A stretch of DNA of 64,000 bases, from positions 3,195,001-3,259,000 of the forward strand of contig NZ_CP141595.1 in assembly GCF_035590735.1 (NCBI RefSeq). Reading direction: 5' to 3'. Below the pieces are notes generated by a model. The model was not told the DNA's origin. It worked only from the letters and a program-made list of their open reading frames with translations, and made no database searches. Position numbers and translations under genes: made by a program. The DNA is from Rossellomorea aquimaris (lineage in GTDB: Bacteria; Bacillota; Bacilli; Bacillales; Bacillaceae_B). Below are positions 55,398-64,000 of the stretch, piece by piece; positions within the stretch are counted from its first letter, which is position 1, and each line of letters opens with the position of its first letter.

Positions 55398-56426
55398 TCA
55401 AACGTTGACTTCTTGTTTTGCGTTCATTTTTGATGCAACGAATTTAGCCAGGTCGACGACGCGGCATGAGTAGCCCCACTCGTTATCGTACCATGCCAGT
55501 ACTTTCACTTTTCGATCTCCCATTACCATCGTGGATAATCCATCGATGATCGCTGAATGAGGATTTGTATTAAAGTCGATTGAAACTAAAGGTTCTGTTG
55601 TGAATTGCAGTACTCCGTGTAAAGAACCAACAGAAGCGGTAATGAAAGCTTCGTTGATTTCTTCAACGGTTACGTCTCTTTTCACATCCACAACCAGGTC
55701 CACCAGTGAAACATTTGGTGTAGGCACACGTAATGCCATTCCGTGAAGCTTGCCTTTTAATTGAGGCAGAACCAATGATAATGCTTTTGCTGCACCTGTC
55801 GTGGTCGGGATGATCGATTGACCGCACGCTCTCGCTCTTCTCAAATCTTTATGCGGATTATCAATATTTTTTTGGTCATTTGTGTAAGCATGGACAGTCG
55901 TCATAAGACCATTTTCAATACCAAATTGCTCATCTAATACTTTCGCAACCGGCGCTAAGCAGTTCGTTGTACAAGATGCATTCGAAATGACGCTGTGTTC
56001 TTCAATATTTAATGCGCTTTCATTTACACCCATCACAATGGTTACGTCTTCATTTTTACCAGGGGCAGTCAGGATGACCTTTTTTGCTCCCGCTTCTAAA
56101 TGAAGGCTCGCTTGATCTTTCGAATTGAATTTTCCAGTAGCTTCAATCACAATGTCGATATTTAATTCGCCCCAAGGCAATGCTTTAGGATCACGATTGC
56201 TTAATAGTAGGACACGTTTTCCATTGACGATGAGTGCATCATCTTCCGTCACCACATCTGCCTGAAATGTCCCATGATTTGTGTCATACTTAATTAAATG
56301 TGCTAGTGTTTCAGCCGGGTAGCTTGCATTAATGGCTACAACCTCTAAGTTTTCCTCTAATATTGCTTTCCTGAAAACCATTCTCCCAATACGTCCAAAA
56401 CCATTGATTGCAATTTTCGCCTTCAT
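55398..56426 (-). CDS. gapB: Glyceraldehyde-3-phosphate dehydrogenase, GapB type
   Basis: A 342-aa GAPDH with GFGRIGR (residues 9-15), catalytic Cys152 in SNASCTTNC and His in the THVHAYTNDQ-like region (TVHAYTNDQKN). Position next to speD and coaE, and Bacillus GapB features, indicate the NADP-preferring gluconeogenic enzyme and not the glycolytic GapA. The promoter carries two CcpN-type sites, consistent with repression during glycolysis. It is bracketed by repeat A copies 3 and 4. Confidence 0.93.
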   Translation of the reverse strand: MKAKIAINGFGRIGRMVFRKAILEENLEVVAINASYPAETLAHLIKYDTNHGTFQADVVTEDDALIVNGKRVLLLSNRDPKALPWGELNIDIVIEATGKFNSKDQASLHLEAGAKKVILTAPGKNEDVTIVMGVNESALNIEEHSVISNASCTTNCLAPVAKVLDEQFGIENGLMTTVHAYTNDQKNIDNPHKDLRRARACGQSIIPTTTGAAKALSLVLPQLKGKLHGMALRVPTPNVSLVDLVVDVKRDVTVEEINEAFITASVGSLHGVLQFTTEPLVSIDFNTNPHSAIIDGLSTMVMGDRKVKVLAWYDNEWGYSCRVVDLAKFVASKMNAKQEVNV

Positions 56427-56448
56427 AAATCCGGCTCCCCTCTATATT

Positions 56449-56509
56449 AATGTTATACTTATATGTTTATTTGCTAAAAATAGTATAACATATTTAGAGA
56501 ATATGTTAA
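56449..56509 (-). promoter_or_regulatory. gapB promoter with CcpN-type operator pair
   Basis: Minus strand TTAACA (56504-56509), 16-base spacer, TATACT (56482-56487). TATGTTATACT (56482-56492) matches the CcpN consensus TRTGHYATAYW and overlaps the -10. AATGTTATACT on the plus strand (56449-56459, one mismatch) forms an opposed second site near +20. CcpN represses gapB in B. subtilis. Confidence 0.7.
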
Positions 56510-56624
56510 TAAGTATTTTGCGGATTTTTAATGTTTTATTATTCTGACAAATAGGCTTATTGAATGTATATTTTTGTGGTTTGAAATAATACATTTTTTC
56601 AAAGCTATATATGCGTTTCTTAAC

Positions 56625-56735
56625 AATGACCGTTCCTTTCCGCTCCAGGCACTTTCTTTCCGCGGGGAGGAAAGCGCCTTCCGCTACAATCCACTCTGTG
56701 CTACTACACTATTTCTATAAGTTTTGATAGACAAA
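56625..56735 (+). repeat. Structured interspersed repeat A, copy 4 (internally shortened)
   Basis: GACCGTTCCTTTCCGCTCC ... CCGCGGGG joins directly to AGGAAAGCGCCTTCCGCTAC and AATCCACTCTGTG, so the middle hairpins are gone. The outer arms still pair (CTTTC/GAAAG) and the right flank matches copy 3 (TACTACAC ... TTTTGATAGACAAA). The rest of the 56510-56754 gap is AT-rich without other features. Confidence 0.85.
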
Positions 56736-56753
56736 ACACCAAATTGAACCAAC

Positions 56754-56788
56754 GAAAAAAAGCCGACAAGAAATTTCCTTGTCGGCTC
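56754..56788 (-). terminator. Terminator of polA-mutM-ytaF-coaE
   Basis: GAGCCGACAAG-GAAATTT-CTTGTCGGCTT stem followed by TTTTTCG. Confidence 0.92.
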
Positions 56789-56798
56789 ATAAGTCATT

Positions 56799-57404
56799 CT
56801 AAGGTTTTAGATCCCACTCCACTAATAGTGCATCAAGCTGTTGTTTGGTTTCATGTAGAGATCCGTTGTTGTTGAGTACAGCGTCGGCAAGGCTTGCTTT
56901 ATCCTTTAAGGGGAATTGAGAAGCGATGCGGGATGATGCGTCTTCACGATTATAGTGGTTCCGTTCCATTAAGCGGGATAGTTGGGTTTCTTCGTTCACG
57001 TATACCACGACTGTGCGATCTACCATCCAGGTTAAGTCACTTTCAAATAAAAGCGGGATATCCATGAAAATCGTATTTTTACCAGTTGCAATGGCTTCAT
57101 CCTTGTGAGCGAGCATCAAGCTTCTGACGGCAGGATGAACGATTCCATTCAGCTTTTTTCGTTTTTCTTCAGAGTTAAAGATGATCTGGCCAAGTTTTTC
57201 CCGATTGATGGTTGAATCGTGATCGTGCAGTATGTGTTCACCGAATTCCTCCACAATCGCAAGGTAAGCCGGCTGATCAACCTCTACCACCATACGGGCA
57301 GCAAGATCAGCATCAATGATCGTATAGCCTTTTTCATTTAACATTTTCGATACTGTACTTTTACCACTTGCAATACCACCTGTTAATCCTATAATGCTAG
57401 CCAT
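56799..57404 (-). CDS. coaE: Dephospho-CoA kinase
   Basis: A 201-aa P-loop kinase (GLTGGIASGKST, residues 6-17) that catalyses the last step of coenzyme A synthesis. DADLAARMVVE and the lid region (RNHYNREDASSRIASQFP) are typical. ATG at 57404 gives MASIIGLTGG; the 31 upstream in-frame codons overlap ytaF and are rejected. It is last in the polA-mutM-ytaF-coaE order shared with B. subtilis. Confidence 0.95.
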   Translation of the reverse strand: MASIIGLTGGIASGKSTVSKMLNEKGYTIIDADLAARMVVEVDQPAYLAIVEEFGEHILHDHDSTINREKLGQIIFNSEEKRKKLNGIVHPAVRSLMLAHKDEAIATGKNTIFMDIPLLFESDLTWMVDRTVVVYVNEETQLSRLMERNHYNREDASSRIASQFPLKDKASLADAVLNNNGSLHETKQQLDALLVEWDLKP

Positions 57405-57430
57405 TATCCTATTCCTTTCTAGCTCAGCCA

Positions 57431-58063
57431 TTAAAACCTCAGGATCCCTATAAGGATCAACAGAACCCCCGGGAGAAATGACACACGGTGAATCCACCGT
57501 AAATGAGAGAAGAATTCCCCCATCTTCAATCCTGAGAATAAGAACGTAAAGCTCATCACCAGGATGGCTAAAGTAAGTATGAATGGCGAGAAATTTAATA
57601 ACGCTGCGCCAATTCCGGCACCGAATGCATCCAAGGATAGTGCAATTCCAAGCATAAATGCTTCAATACCAGTAATCGTACCCGATCTATCAAAGTCTGC
57701 CGTTAACGGCCTTCTTAAAATTTGAACCACTAATCCTATCGATTTAATCTCAAAGTTAATTAACGTTTTTTCTTGGGATAATACCGTTTCTTTTTCCGGT
57801 CTAAAGAACTGGTACAGTACGGCCGCTCCAATCACAACCAGAATCAGCCCGCCGATCCTTCCAGCCCAAAGCGGTGAGATGATGGATCCGATGGTCTGAC
57901 CAAGCAACATGGCCAGCAATAAGGAGCTCGCCGAACAAATGGATATGATGCTGATTGATTTTGTAGGGATTTTTACTTTTCGTAATCCGTAAGTTAAACC
58001 TGTGCTAAAACTATCAAGACTTACAGCAAACGCCAGCAGTAATAAGGAGATTGTTTCACTCAT
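57431..58063 (-). CDS. ytaF: Sporulation membrane protein YtaF (MntP-like)
   Basis: A 210-aa membrane protein with six helices and the repeated MntP/YtaF motif: AFAVSLDSFSTGLTYGLRK near the N-terminus and GIALSLDAFGAGIGAALLN in the second half. The fold suggests a metal/cation exporter; in B. subtilis YtaF is linked to sporulation. It is 26 bases ahead of coaE and 68 after mutM. Confidence 0.9.
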   Translation of the reverse strand: MSETISLLLLAFAVSLDSFSTGLTYGLRKVKIPTKSISIISICSASSLLLAMLLGQTIGSIISPLWAGRIGGLILVVIGAAVLYQFFRPEKETVLSQEKTLINFEIKSIGLVVQILRRPLTADFDRSGTITGIEAFMLGIALSLDAFGAGIGAALLNFSPFILTLAILVMSFTFLFSGLKMGEFFSHLRWIHRVSFLPGVLLILIGILRF

Positions 58064-58131
58064 CTAATAGCCCTCCCAAAAATCATTACAATACTATATG
58101 GTAAGGGCTTATCAGATGTTAATTGTTCTTT

Positions 58132-58956
58132 CTAACGTTGGCAGTCGGGACAATAGTGAGTCCCTCTCCCTGCTGAAACCTTCTTCTCGATGGGAGTGCC
58201 ACAGTGACGACAAGGTTCCTCTTTCCGGCTGTACACAAAGAGGTTCTGTTGGAACATACCCATTTGTCCCTGAGAATTCACATAGGAGCGAATCGTACTT
58301 CCTCCCATTTCAACCGCTTCTTCCAGTGTTCTGATGATTTCCTGGTGTAGCCGCTCAATTTCTTTCTGTGAAAGGGATTTTGACTTTCGGTCGGGGTGTA
58401 TACCCGCACGGAACAACGCTTCATCCACATAGATATTCCCCAACCCTACAAGGACCGTTTGATCTAATAATGTGGCTTTCACAATTCTTTCTGTCCTGCT
58501 CAGCTTTTCAGTCAAGTAGCCAGCAGTAAATTCGGATTGGAATGGCTCCGGTCCCAACTGCAGGAGGGGAAGATGAAGCAACTCCTCCCCTTTCTTGAAT
58601 AGATGCATCGTCCCAAACTTCCGGACATCACGGTATCTGAGCTCTGTGTTATCCGTAAAGTGAAAAATGACGTGGGTGTGCTTTTCAATGGGATCCCGGC
58701 TATCGGACAAGTTGTACTTTCCTTCCATTCTCAAATGAGAAACAAGGGCCACGTCGTTTAAATAAAAGATCAGGAACTTCCCTCTTCTTCTCATTTCAAG
58801 TATTTCCTGCCCCTTCAAGCTATGAACAAATTCATCCGGTTCGTCGGGGCTTTTAATCATCTTAGGCCAAAAAACCGAGACGTCTTTGATCTTCTTTCCA
58901 ATAACAAGAAGCTGAAGCGTCTTTCTGACCGTTTCTACTTCAGGCAGCTCCGGCAC
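58132..58956 (-). CDS. mutM: Formamidopyrimidine-DNA glycosylase
   Basis: A 274-aa base-excision repair enzyme that removes 8-oxoguanine. Catalytic Pro2 and Glu3 (PELPEVETVR) and a conserved lysine in the KYNL region are present, with the H2TH segment (LGNIYVDEALFRAGIHP) and C-terminal zinc finger (four Cys in CRHCGTPIEKKVSAGRGTHYC-PDC). It starts 22 bases after polA. Confidence 0.97.
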   Translation of the reverse strand: MPELPEVETVRKTLQLLVIGKKIKDVSVFWPKMIKSPDEPDEFVHSLKGQEILEMRRRGKFLIFYLNDVALVSHLRMEGKYNLSDSRDPIEKHTHVIFHFTDNTELRYRDVRKFGTMHLFKKGEELLHLPLLQLGPEPFQSEFTAGYLTEKLSRTERIVKATLLDQTVLVGLGNIYVDEALFRAGIHPDRKSKSLSQKEIERLHQEIIRTLEEAVEMGGSTIRSYVNSQGQMGMFQQNLFVYSRKEEPCRHCGTPIEKKVSAGRGTHYCPDCQR

Positions 58957-58978
58957 TCTGCCACCTCCTTATCAAACT

Positions 58979-61609
58979 CTACTTCGCGTCGTACCATGTT
59001 TGACCATATGAGTAATCGACCTTTAATGGAACTTCTAACTCCATCGCATTCTCCATTACTTCAGGAACAATTTTCTTTAACACTTCGATTTCTTCTTCAG
59101 GCGCTTCAAAGATCAATTCATCATGCACCTGCAGCAATAATCGGGATTGAAGATTTTCTTCTTTTAATCTTGCTGCCATATCAATCATGGCCTTCTTGAT
59201 GATGTCGGCTGCACTTCCCTGAATCGGCGTGTTCATCGCTGTACGTTCGGCGAAACTTCTTAAGTTGAAATTACGGCTCGTGATTTCCGGCAGGTAACGT
59301 CGGCGATTAAGCAGAGTAGTCACATAGCCCTTCTGTTTTGCATCCTGTACGATATCATCCATATATTCTTTTACACCAGGGAAGCTTTCCAGGTACTTCT
59401 TAATGAATTCCCCTGCTTCTTTTCGTGTAATATCAAGGCTTTGAGAAAGACCGTAGTCACTGATTCCATATACGATTCCGAAGTTGACGGCTTTCGCATG
59501 CCTTCTCATATTGGATGTGACCTCTTCCTTTGCCACCCCAAAGACGTCCATCGCTGTTTTCGTATGAATGTCCATATCATTTCTGAAAGCTTCAACTAAT
59601 TTCTCATCCTTGGCGATATGAGCCAGTACACGCAGCTCGATTTGGGAGTAGTCCGCAGCGAACATGACCCAGCCTTTTTCAGAAGGAATGAACGCCTGAC
59701 GGATCTTCCTTCCTTCTTCAAGACGGATCGGAATATTTTGCAGGTTAGGGTCTGTTGAACTTAATCGCCCCGTTTGAGTCAGTGCCTGGTTGAACCGTGT
59801 ATGAATTTTACTTGAATCCTTATGGACGACCTTCAATAACCCTTCTAGATATGTGGACTGTAGCTTTCCTAGCTGACGGTAATGCAGGATATGATCAATG
59901 ATTTCATGCTTGGACTGAAGTTTTTCCAGTACGTCAGCAGAAGTGGAATAACCGGTTTTGGTTTTCTTTACAACAGGTAAACCCAGCTTTTCAAAAAGAA
60001 TCACGCCGAGCTGCTTCGGAGAATTAATATTAAAGCTCTCTCCGGCTTGTTCATGAATGTTCTTTTCTAATTCTTCCAGACGGTGTGAAAGCTCTTCTTT
60101 CATGGTGAGCAAACGCTCTTGATCCACTTTCACGCCGGTGAATTCCATTTCGGCTAAAATAAGGGCAAGAGGTAATTCTAACTCTGCAAATAATTCATAT
60201 AAATCATTTTCTTTTAATTCTTCCATACATGTGTTCTTCAAATCATGAAGAATAAATGCTTTTCGTGCAAGATGCTCTGATAGAACCTCAGTGGAAGGGA
60301 CTTTTTGCTTGGCACCTTTTCCATATACCGATTCATCCGATTCGATAGAAGGCTGACCGTGTCCTTTTGAGATAGTAGCGAAGTCTTCACTCGATTCAGA
60401 AGGATTGATAATGTAAGATGCTAACAGCAGATCAAACTCGATCCCCTTTATGTCAACTCCCTGTCTCTTTAGTGCCACAACGGTTTCCTTCGAGTTGTAC
60501 ACATACTTTGCTGCACTTTCGTTTTCAGCCCATTCCTTAAAAGCTTCTGAATTCAATGCCGTCTCAAGCGTAAAGAAAATTGTGCCTTTCTCATTGTGCA
60601 GACTCATCCCGATTACTTCTCCGAGATGATAATTCTCCTCCAGCATTTCAATGTATAATGAACTTTCGTTTGAAAGATGTTCTTCTTTGATGGTTTCAAC
60701 TACCTCAAAGGAGATATCATCAAGCTCCTGGGGCTCCTCTTGCGTAGACTCACCCATCTTTTCAAGTAAGGAGTTGAATCCTAGATCCCGGTATACTTCC
60801 TTTAGTTTCCCTTCATCCATTCCATCATAATTCAGCTCTTCCACTCCAATCTCGATTGGAGCTTCTCTTAGGATGGTGGCGAGTTCCTTACTCATGATCG
60901 CTTGTTCTTTATTTTCTTCGAGCTTTTCTTTTAATTTCTTCCCGCTGACCTGGTCAATGGAGTCAAGCAGCTTTTCAAGGGAATCAAATTCTTTTAGCAG
61001 CTTGATCGCCGTTTTCTCACCTACACCCGGTACGCCTGGAATATTATCAGAGCTATCCCCCATCAGACCTTTCATATCGATGATGCGATCAGGTGTGATT
61101 TCCCACTTTTCTTTTATGTGCTCCGGAGTGTACACTTCAATATCCGTTATGCCTTTTCTCGTAATACAAACCGTCGTAGTCTTCGAGCTTAACTGTGTTA
61201 AATCCTTATCCCCGGAATACACCTTTACCTCGTACCCGTCAGATTCCGCTTGCAGGGAGAGCGTTCCGATAATATCATCCGCTTCATAGTTTTCTTTTTC
61301 ATAACGCTTAATTCCGTATGCATCCAAAAGCTCGCGGATATACGGAAATTGCTCGGACAATTCCGGTGGAGTCTTTTGTCTGCCGCCTTTGTATTCCTTG
61401 AATGTCTTATGTCTGAAAGTCGTTTTCCCTGCATCAAAGGCGACTAAAATATGTGATGGTTTTTCGTCTTCGAGTATTTTTTGCAGCATGGTTGTAAAAC
61501 CATATACTGCGTTTGTATGTACACCTTTGTCGTTATTTAATAAAGGCAGTGCAAAGAACGCACGGTAAGCAATACTATTGCCGTCGATCAATACTAATTT
61601 TTTGGACAT
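58979..61609 (-). CDS. polA: DNA polymerase I
   Basis: An 876-aa repair polymerase. The N-terminal 5' nuclease (LVLIDGNSIAYRAFFALP, EADDIIGTLS, GDSSDNIPGVPGVGEKTA, residues 1-290) is followed by a 3'-5' exonuclease-like domain whose metal residues are lost (SLYIEMLEEN in place of the DxE motif, as in other Bacillus PolI), then the polymerase (DYSQIELRVLAH, RRHAKAVNFGIVYG, HDELIFEAPEEE). It is first in polA-mutM-ytaF-coaE. Confidence 0.97.
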   Translation of the reverse strand: MSKKLVLIDGNSIAYRAFFALPLLNNDKGVHTNAVYGFTTMLQKILEDEKPSHILVAFDAGKTTFRHKTFKEYKGGRQKTPPELSEQFPYIRELLDAYGIKRYEKENYEADDIIGTLSLQAESDGYEVKVYSGDKDLTQLSSKTTTVCITRKGITDIEVYTPEHIKEKWEITPDRIIDMKGLMGDSSDNIPGVPGVGEKTAIKLLKEFDSLEKLLDSIDQVSGKKLKEKLEENKEQAIMSKELATILREAPIEIGVEELNYDGMDEGKLKEVYRDLGFNSLLEKMGESTQEEPQELDDISFEVVETIKEEHLSNESSLYIEMLEENYHLGEVIGMSLHNEKGTIFFTLETALNSEAFKEWAENESAAKYVYNSKETVVALKRQGVDIKGIEFDLLLASYIINPSESSEDFATISKGHGQPSIESDESVYGKGAKQKVPSTEVLSEHLARKAFILHDLKNTCMEELKENDLYELFAELELPLALILAEMEFTGVKVDQERLLTMKEELSHRLEELEKNIHEQAGESFNINSPKQLGVILFEKLGLPVVKKTKTGYSTSADVLEKLQSKHEIIDHILHYRQLGKLQSTYLEGLLKVVHKDSSKIHTRFNQALTQTGRLSSTDPNLQNIPIRLEEGRKIRQAFIPSEKGWVMFAADYSQIELRVLAHIAKDEKLVEAFRNDMDIHTKTAMDVFGVAKEEVTSNMRRHAKAVNFGIVYGISDYGLSQSLDITRKEAGEFIKKYLESFPGVKEYMDDIVQDAKQKGYVTTLLNRRRYLPEITSRNFNLRSFAERTAMNTPIQGSAADIIKKAMIDMAARLKEENLQSRLLLQVHDELIFEAPEEEIEVLKKIVPEVMENAMELEVPLKVDYSYGQTWYDAK

Positions 61610-61737
61610 GTAAGTACCTCCTGTAAAGGCTTCTGATTCTATATGTTCATTCTATCATGTTGGTGAATGAAAGGAAAAATGGGGGCCTTATTAAGTGGTC
61701 AAAGTAAACGAATAAATAGCCTAACTTAAGAGACCAA

Positions 61738-61787
61738 AACAAAAAAACTGTTAAAGAATGAGATCACCTCAATCTTCAACAGTTTCT
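61738..61787 (-). terminator. Terminator of hflKC
   Basis: AAACTGTTGAAGA...TCTTTAACAGTTT stem followed by TTTTGTTTTGG. Confidence 0.88.
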
Positions 61788-61791
61788 TCTT

Positions 61792-62727
61792 TTATTCCGT
61801 ATACCCCATCAACAGCCTTGCATATGGCGAGTCAGACGGTAAGATGATTACCGTTTTATCATCCACTGTTTTCTTATATGTTTCCAGTGTTTTATATAGG
61901 TCATAGAAATCGGGATCCTTGGAGAACGATTTGTTGTAGATTTGTGCAGCTTCAGATTCTCCTTCTGCCCTGATGACATTGGCGTCTGCTCCAGCTTTTG
62001 CCAGAAGCTCCTTTACTTCACGATCTGTTTCAGCGGTAATTCGTTGTTTCTCGGCATCCCCCATTGAGAGGTATTCCTGTGCCTTTGATTCACGTTCTGA
62101 AATCATACGCGTATAGACAGAGTTCTCATTTGCTTCCGGTAAATCCGTACGCTTCATGCGGACATCCTGAACGACGATCCCGTATCCATCCCGTTCAAGA
62201 AGCTCGTTCACTTTGTCCGTCACCCGATCGTTCAAACTTCCCCGGGAAGACTTTTCATCATTGATGATTTCATCATACTCCAATTGTCCGAGCTCCGACC
62301 TGACGACTGAGTAGATGAACTCTTCCATTTTCGTCTCTGCGTTGATGACCGTCCTTGCATTCTTGATCATTTTAAGAGGATCTTCGATACGCCACACGGC
62401 ATAATTGTCTATGAGCATCCGCTTCTTATCTTTCGTATTGATTTCAGCTTCCGTCACATCATATGTCATTTGATGCTTGGGCAGGGTTGTAACAGACTGA
62501 ATGAACGGGAGCTTATATTTCAAACCTGGTTCTTTGTCTATTCTTACGACTTCCCCAAATTGACGGACGACTTTATACTCTCCTTCTTTGACAATGAAGA
62601 GACTGTTAAACAGCAGAAGAAGTACGGCTGCGAGAATGACTAGGAAGATTCCTAATTTTGTATAACGCTTCCACTCAATAGGTTCTTTCTTTTTCTGATT
62701 GATGTCAAAGACGTTTTGATCACTCAT
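61792..62727 (-). CDS. hflC: HflC, SPFH-domain membrane protease modulator
   Basis: A 311-aa protein with one N-terminal membrane helix (LGIFLVILAAVLLLLFNSLFIV), an SPFH/prohibitin domain and a helical region (RESKAQEYLSMGDAEKQRITAETDREVKELLAKAGADANVIRAEGESEAAQIYN). With HflK it forms a cage around FtsH in other bacteria. ATG at 62727 overlaps the hflK end and has GGAAGTG upstream; a GTG three codons earlier is less likely. B. subtilis lacks hflKC. Confidence 0.92.
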   Translation of the reverse strand: MSDQNVFDINQKKKEPIEWKRYTKLGIFLVILAAVLLLLFNSLFIVKEGEYKVVRQFGEVVRIDKEPGLKYKLPFIQSVTTLPKHQMTYDVTEAEINTKDKKRMLIDNYAVWRIEDPLKMIKNARTVINAETKMEEFIYSVVRSELGQLEYDEIINDEKSSRGSLNDRVTDKVNELLERDGYGIVVQDVRMKRTDLPEANENSVYTRMISERESKAQEYLSMGDAEKQRITAETDREVKELLAKAGADANVIRAEGESEAAQIYNKSFSKDPDFYDLYKTLETYKKTVDDKTVIILPSDSPYARLLMGYTE

Positions 62728-63682
62728 TCTCTTCACTTCCTTCCTGCTTCACCGGGCCGTTTTGATTTTCAAGCTGTCGAATCGGGAAGTATTTCAACGT
62801 TTCTCCACTATCCTTCATAATGTATATTTCCGCATTCGGAAGAACATTCTCCAGGGTTTCTAATACAAGTCGTTTTCTCGTGATCTCAGGATTCGATTTG
62901 TATTCGTTATACAACTTATCGAATACGGCTACATCTCCACGGGCCTGCTCCACACGTGCAATTTTATCCCCTTTTGCCCTGGACATGACCGCATCTTTTT
63001 CACCTTGCGCTTCATTTGATCGCTGGTTCCGATATTTTTTTGCTTCATTGATTTTCGTATTCATCGTTTCCCTTGCGTCCGTCACGGCTGTAAAGGCTGA
63101 TCGAACTTCTGCATTCGGCAGCTCGACATCCTGCAGTTTCACTGCAAGAATGGAAATACCAATATCGTAATCATCAATCAGGGTGGTTAGTAAGTCTCTT
63201 ACTTCCGCCTCGATTTCCGCTTTTCCCGACGTTAACGCATCATCTATCAAGGAGCTCCCAATAATGCTTCTTAAAGAAGATGAAGTAGCATCGTAAAGAA
63301 TTTCCTTTGGGTTGTCAGAGTTAAATAAGTAAGTTTCAGGATCCGTAATTTTCCATTGAACCACAAGATCAGCGAGAACGATGTACTCATCTCCCGTAAT
63401 CATTTTGGTCTCTTTCGGAAAGTCCTTGATCTTCCCGTCTTTTTCTTCATATCCAAATTGAAGACTGAAGGTTTCTTTAGACAGCACTTCCACTGATTGC
63501 AACGGCCATGGCATCTTGAAGTGCAGCCCAGGCTCAACGACCGGCTCTCCCGCTTCTCCAAACGTCAATACAAGCGCTTGTTCTGATTCATCAACGGTAT
63601 ACCAGGAAGTCAATAATACAACAATTAAAAGAACGGCTGCCAAAACCATCCCTGTCACCATGTAAATTCGCTTTAAACTCAT
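62720..63682 (-). CDS. hflK: HflK, SPFH-domain membrane protease modulator
   Basis: A 320-aa partner of HflC: an N-terminal membrane helix (YMVTGMVLAAVLLIVVLLTSWY), SPFH domain (VDESEQALVLTFGEAGEPVVEPGLHFKMPWP) and coiled helical tail. It lacks the Gly-rich N-terminal region of E. coli HflK. ATG at 63682 follows GGGAGGG; the frame open 26 codons more is not supported. It overlaps hflC by eight bases. Confidence 0.92.
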   Translation of the reverse strand: MSLKRIYMVTGMVLAAVLLIVVLLTSWYTVDESEQALVLTFGEAGEPVVEPGLHFKMPWPLQSVEVLSKETFSLQFGYEEKDGKIKDFPKETKMITGDEYIVLADLVVQWKITDPETYLFNSDNPKEILYDATSSSLRSIIGSSLIDDALTSGKAEIEAEVRDLLTTLIDDYDIGISILAVKLQDVELPNAEVRSAFTAVTDARETMNTKINEAKKYRNQRSNEAQGEKDAVMSRAKGDKIARVEQARGDVAVFDKLYNEYKSNPEITRKRLVLETLENVLPNAEIYIMKDSGETLKYFPIRQLENQNGPVKQEGSEENE

Positions 63683-64000
63683 ACGCGCCCTCCCTTTTCT
63701 ATCTCTATATCTTATTAATCGCCTACTAAGATATACGGACTTACTACAAAAAGGTTTCAAGAATATTAAGAGAATGTGACAAAGTGAGGGCGTTACTTTA
63801 GTGGGCTCGAGGTGAGTGGATCCCTAACTGAATGCATCCATCAGCTGGCAAGTGAAGTTTTGACCCACACCTGCATTCATTCCGTAGATAACGCTTTCAA
63901 ATTAAAAAAGCGAAAAGACGAGAACGGGGTTAGTTCTCGTCTTTTCTTAACACCTTGGATGAAGGGGTTTCACTTAGTATCGTAACACCCTTTTATTAAC
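63683..64000. other. Right-edge intergenic region
   Basis: No gene is supported here. It holds the hflK leader and a terminator (63905-63947). Confidence 0.6.
63905..63947 (-). terminator. Terminator of an operon entering from the right
   Basis: AAAAGACGAGAAC...GTTCTCGTCTTTT stem. The minus-strand tail is CGCTTTTTTAAT, so it most likely ends a transcript from beyond the window. Confidence 0.82.

Noticed and set aside
58979..61609. polA as damaged, because the 3'-5' exonuclease motif is missing
   Set aside because: Loss of those metal residues is normal in Bacillus DNA polymerase I; the frame is full length.

Overview
The window is a contiguous piece of chromosome from an endospore-forming Gram-positive bacterium of the family Bacillaceae. 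Evidence: gerE, gerM, sspI, ytaF and ytxC orthologues; strong GGAGG-type ribosome binding sites; frequent TTG and GTG starts; T-box, L-box and L20 leaders; and a gene order that matches the Bacillus subtilis ysoA-to-polA chromosome arm almost gene for gene. The exact species cannot be read from the sequence. The accessory genes and repeats resemble the marine or soil 'Bacillus aquimaris/marisflavi' (Rossellomorea) type, but that is a guess. Nearly all genes lie on the minus strand, so the operons read from right to left. There is no prophage, transposase, rRNA or CRISPR array.

Layout, left to right. 1-6846: ysoA (cut by the window edge), tRNA-Arg, ysnB, rdgB, rph, gerM, racE, ysmB, gerE, ysmA. 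6993-10203: succinate dehydrogenase sdhCAB. 10555-12751: yslB (+) and lysC with its lysine riboswitch. 12828-13085: a composite structured repeat. 13187-14956: uvrC. 14953-23832: an insertion, relative to the B. subtilis order, between uvrC and trxA. It contains an overlapping four-gene glycan/glycolipid-type operon (epimerase, UPF0104 flippase-like protein, membrane phosphodiesterase, Dpm-like GT2), a Fur-box-controlled split EfeU-type iron permease, a GT-C-like membrane protein fused translationally to uvrC, and a Fur-box-controlled lipoprotein. 23916-29588: trxA, etfA, etfB, an enoyl-CoA hydratase, fadR and lcfA (fatty-acid degradation). 29813-36544: a tiny membrane ORF, yshE, mutS2, polX, cvpA, zapA and rnhC. 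36780-40652: pheT and pheS with a T-box. 40668-45700: ysgA, sspI, an isochorismatase-fold hydrolase, an M42 peptidase, a dUTPase, ysdB (sigma-W promoter), a TVP38 protein and ysdA. 45790-49603: rplT, rpmI and infC with the L20 leader, then thrS with a T-box. 50493-54773: ytxC, dnaI, dnaB, nrdR, an unknown small protein and speD. 55398-63682: gapB (CcpN-like operators), coaE, ytaF, mutM, polA, hflC and hflK.

Three things stand out. (1) A family of four interspersed GC-rich repeats (12828, 50646, 55066, 56625) whose paired arms change together between copies, which is direct covariation evidence for a folded element. One copy carries a second, different structured repeat nested inside it, and two copies bracket gapB. 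(2) The uvrC-trxA insertion, which combines an apparently uncharacterised lipid-linked glycosylation operon with Fur-controlled iron genes. (3) Regulatory sites readable from sequence: FadR boxes at fadR and ysmA, Fur boxes at 18329 and 23785-23832, a CcpN-type operator pair at gapB, a sigma-W promoter at ysdB, and a palindrome over the start of ysmB transcription. Where a start was chosen over a longer open frame, the reason is given in the entry.
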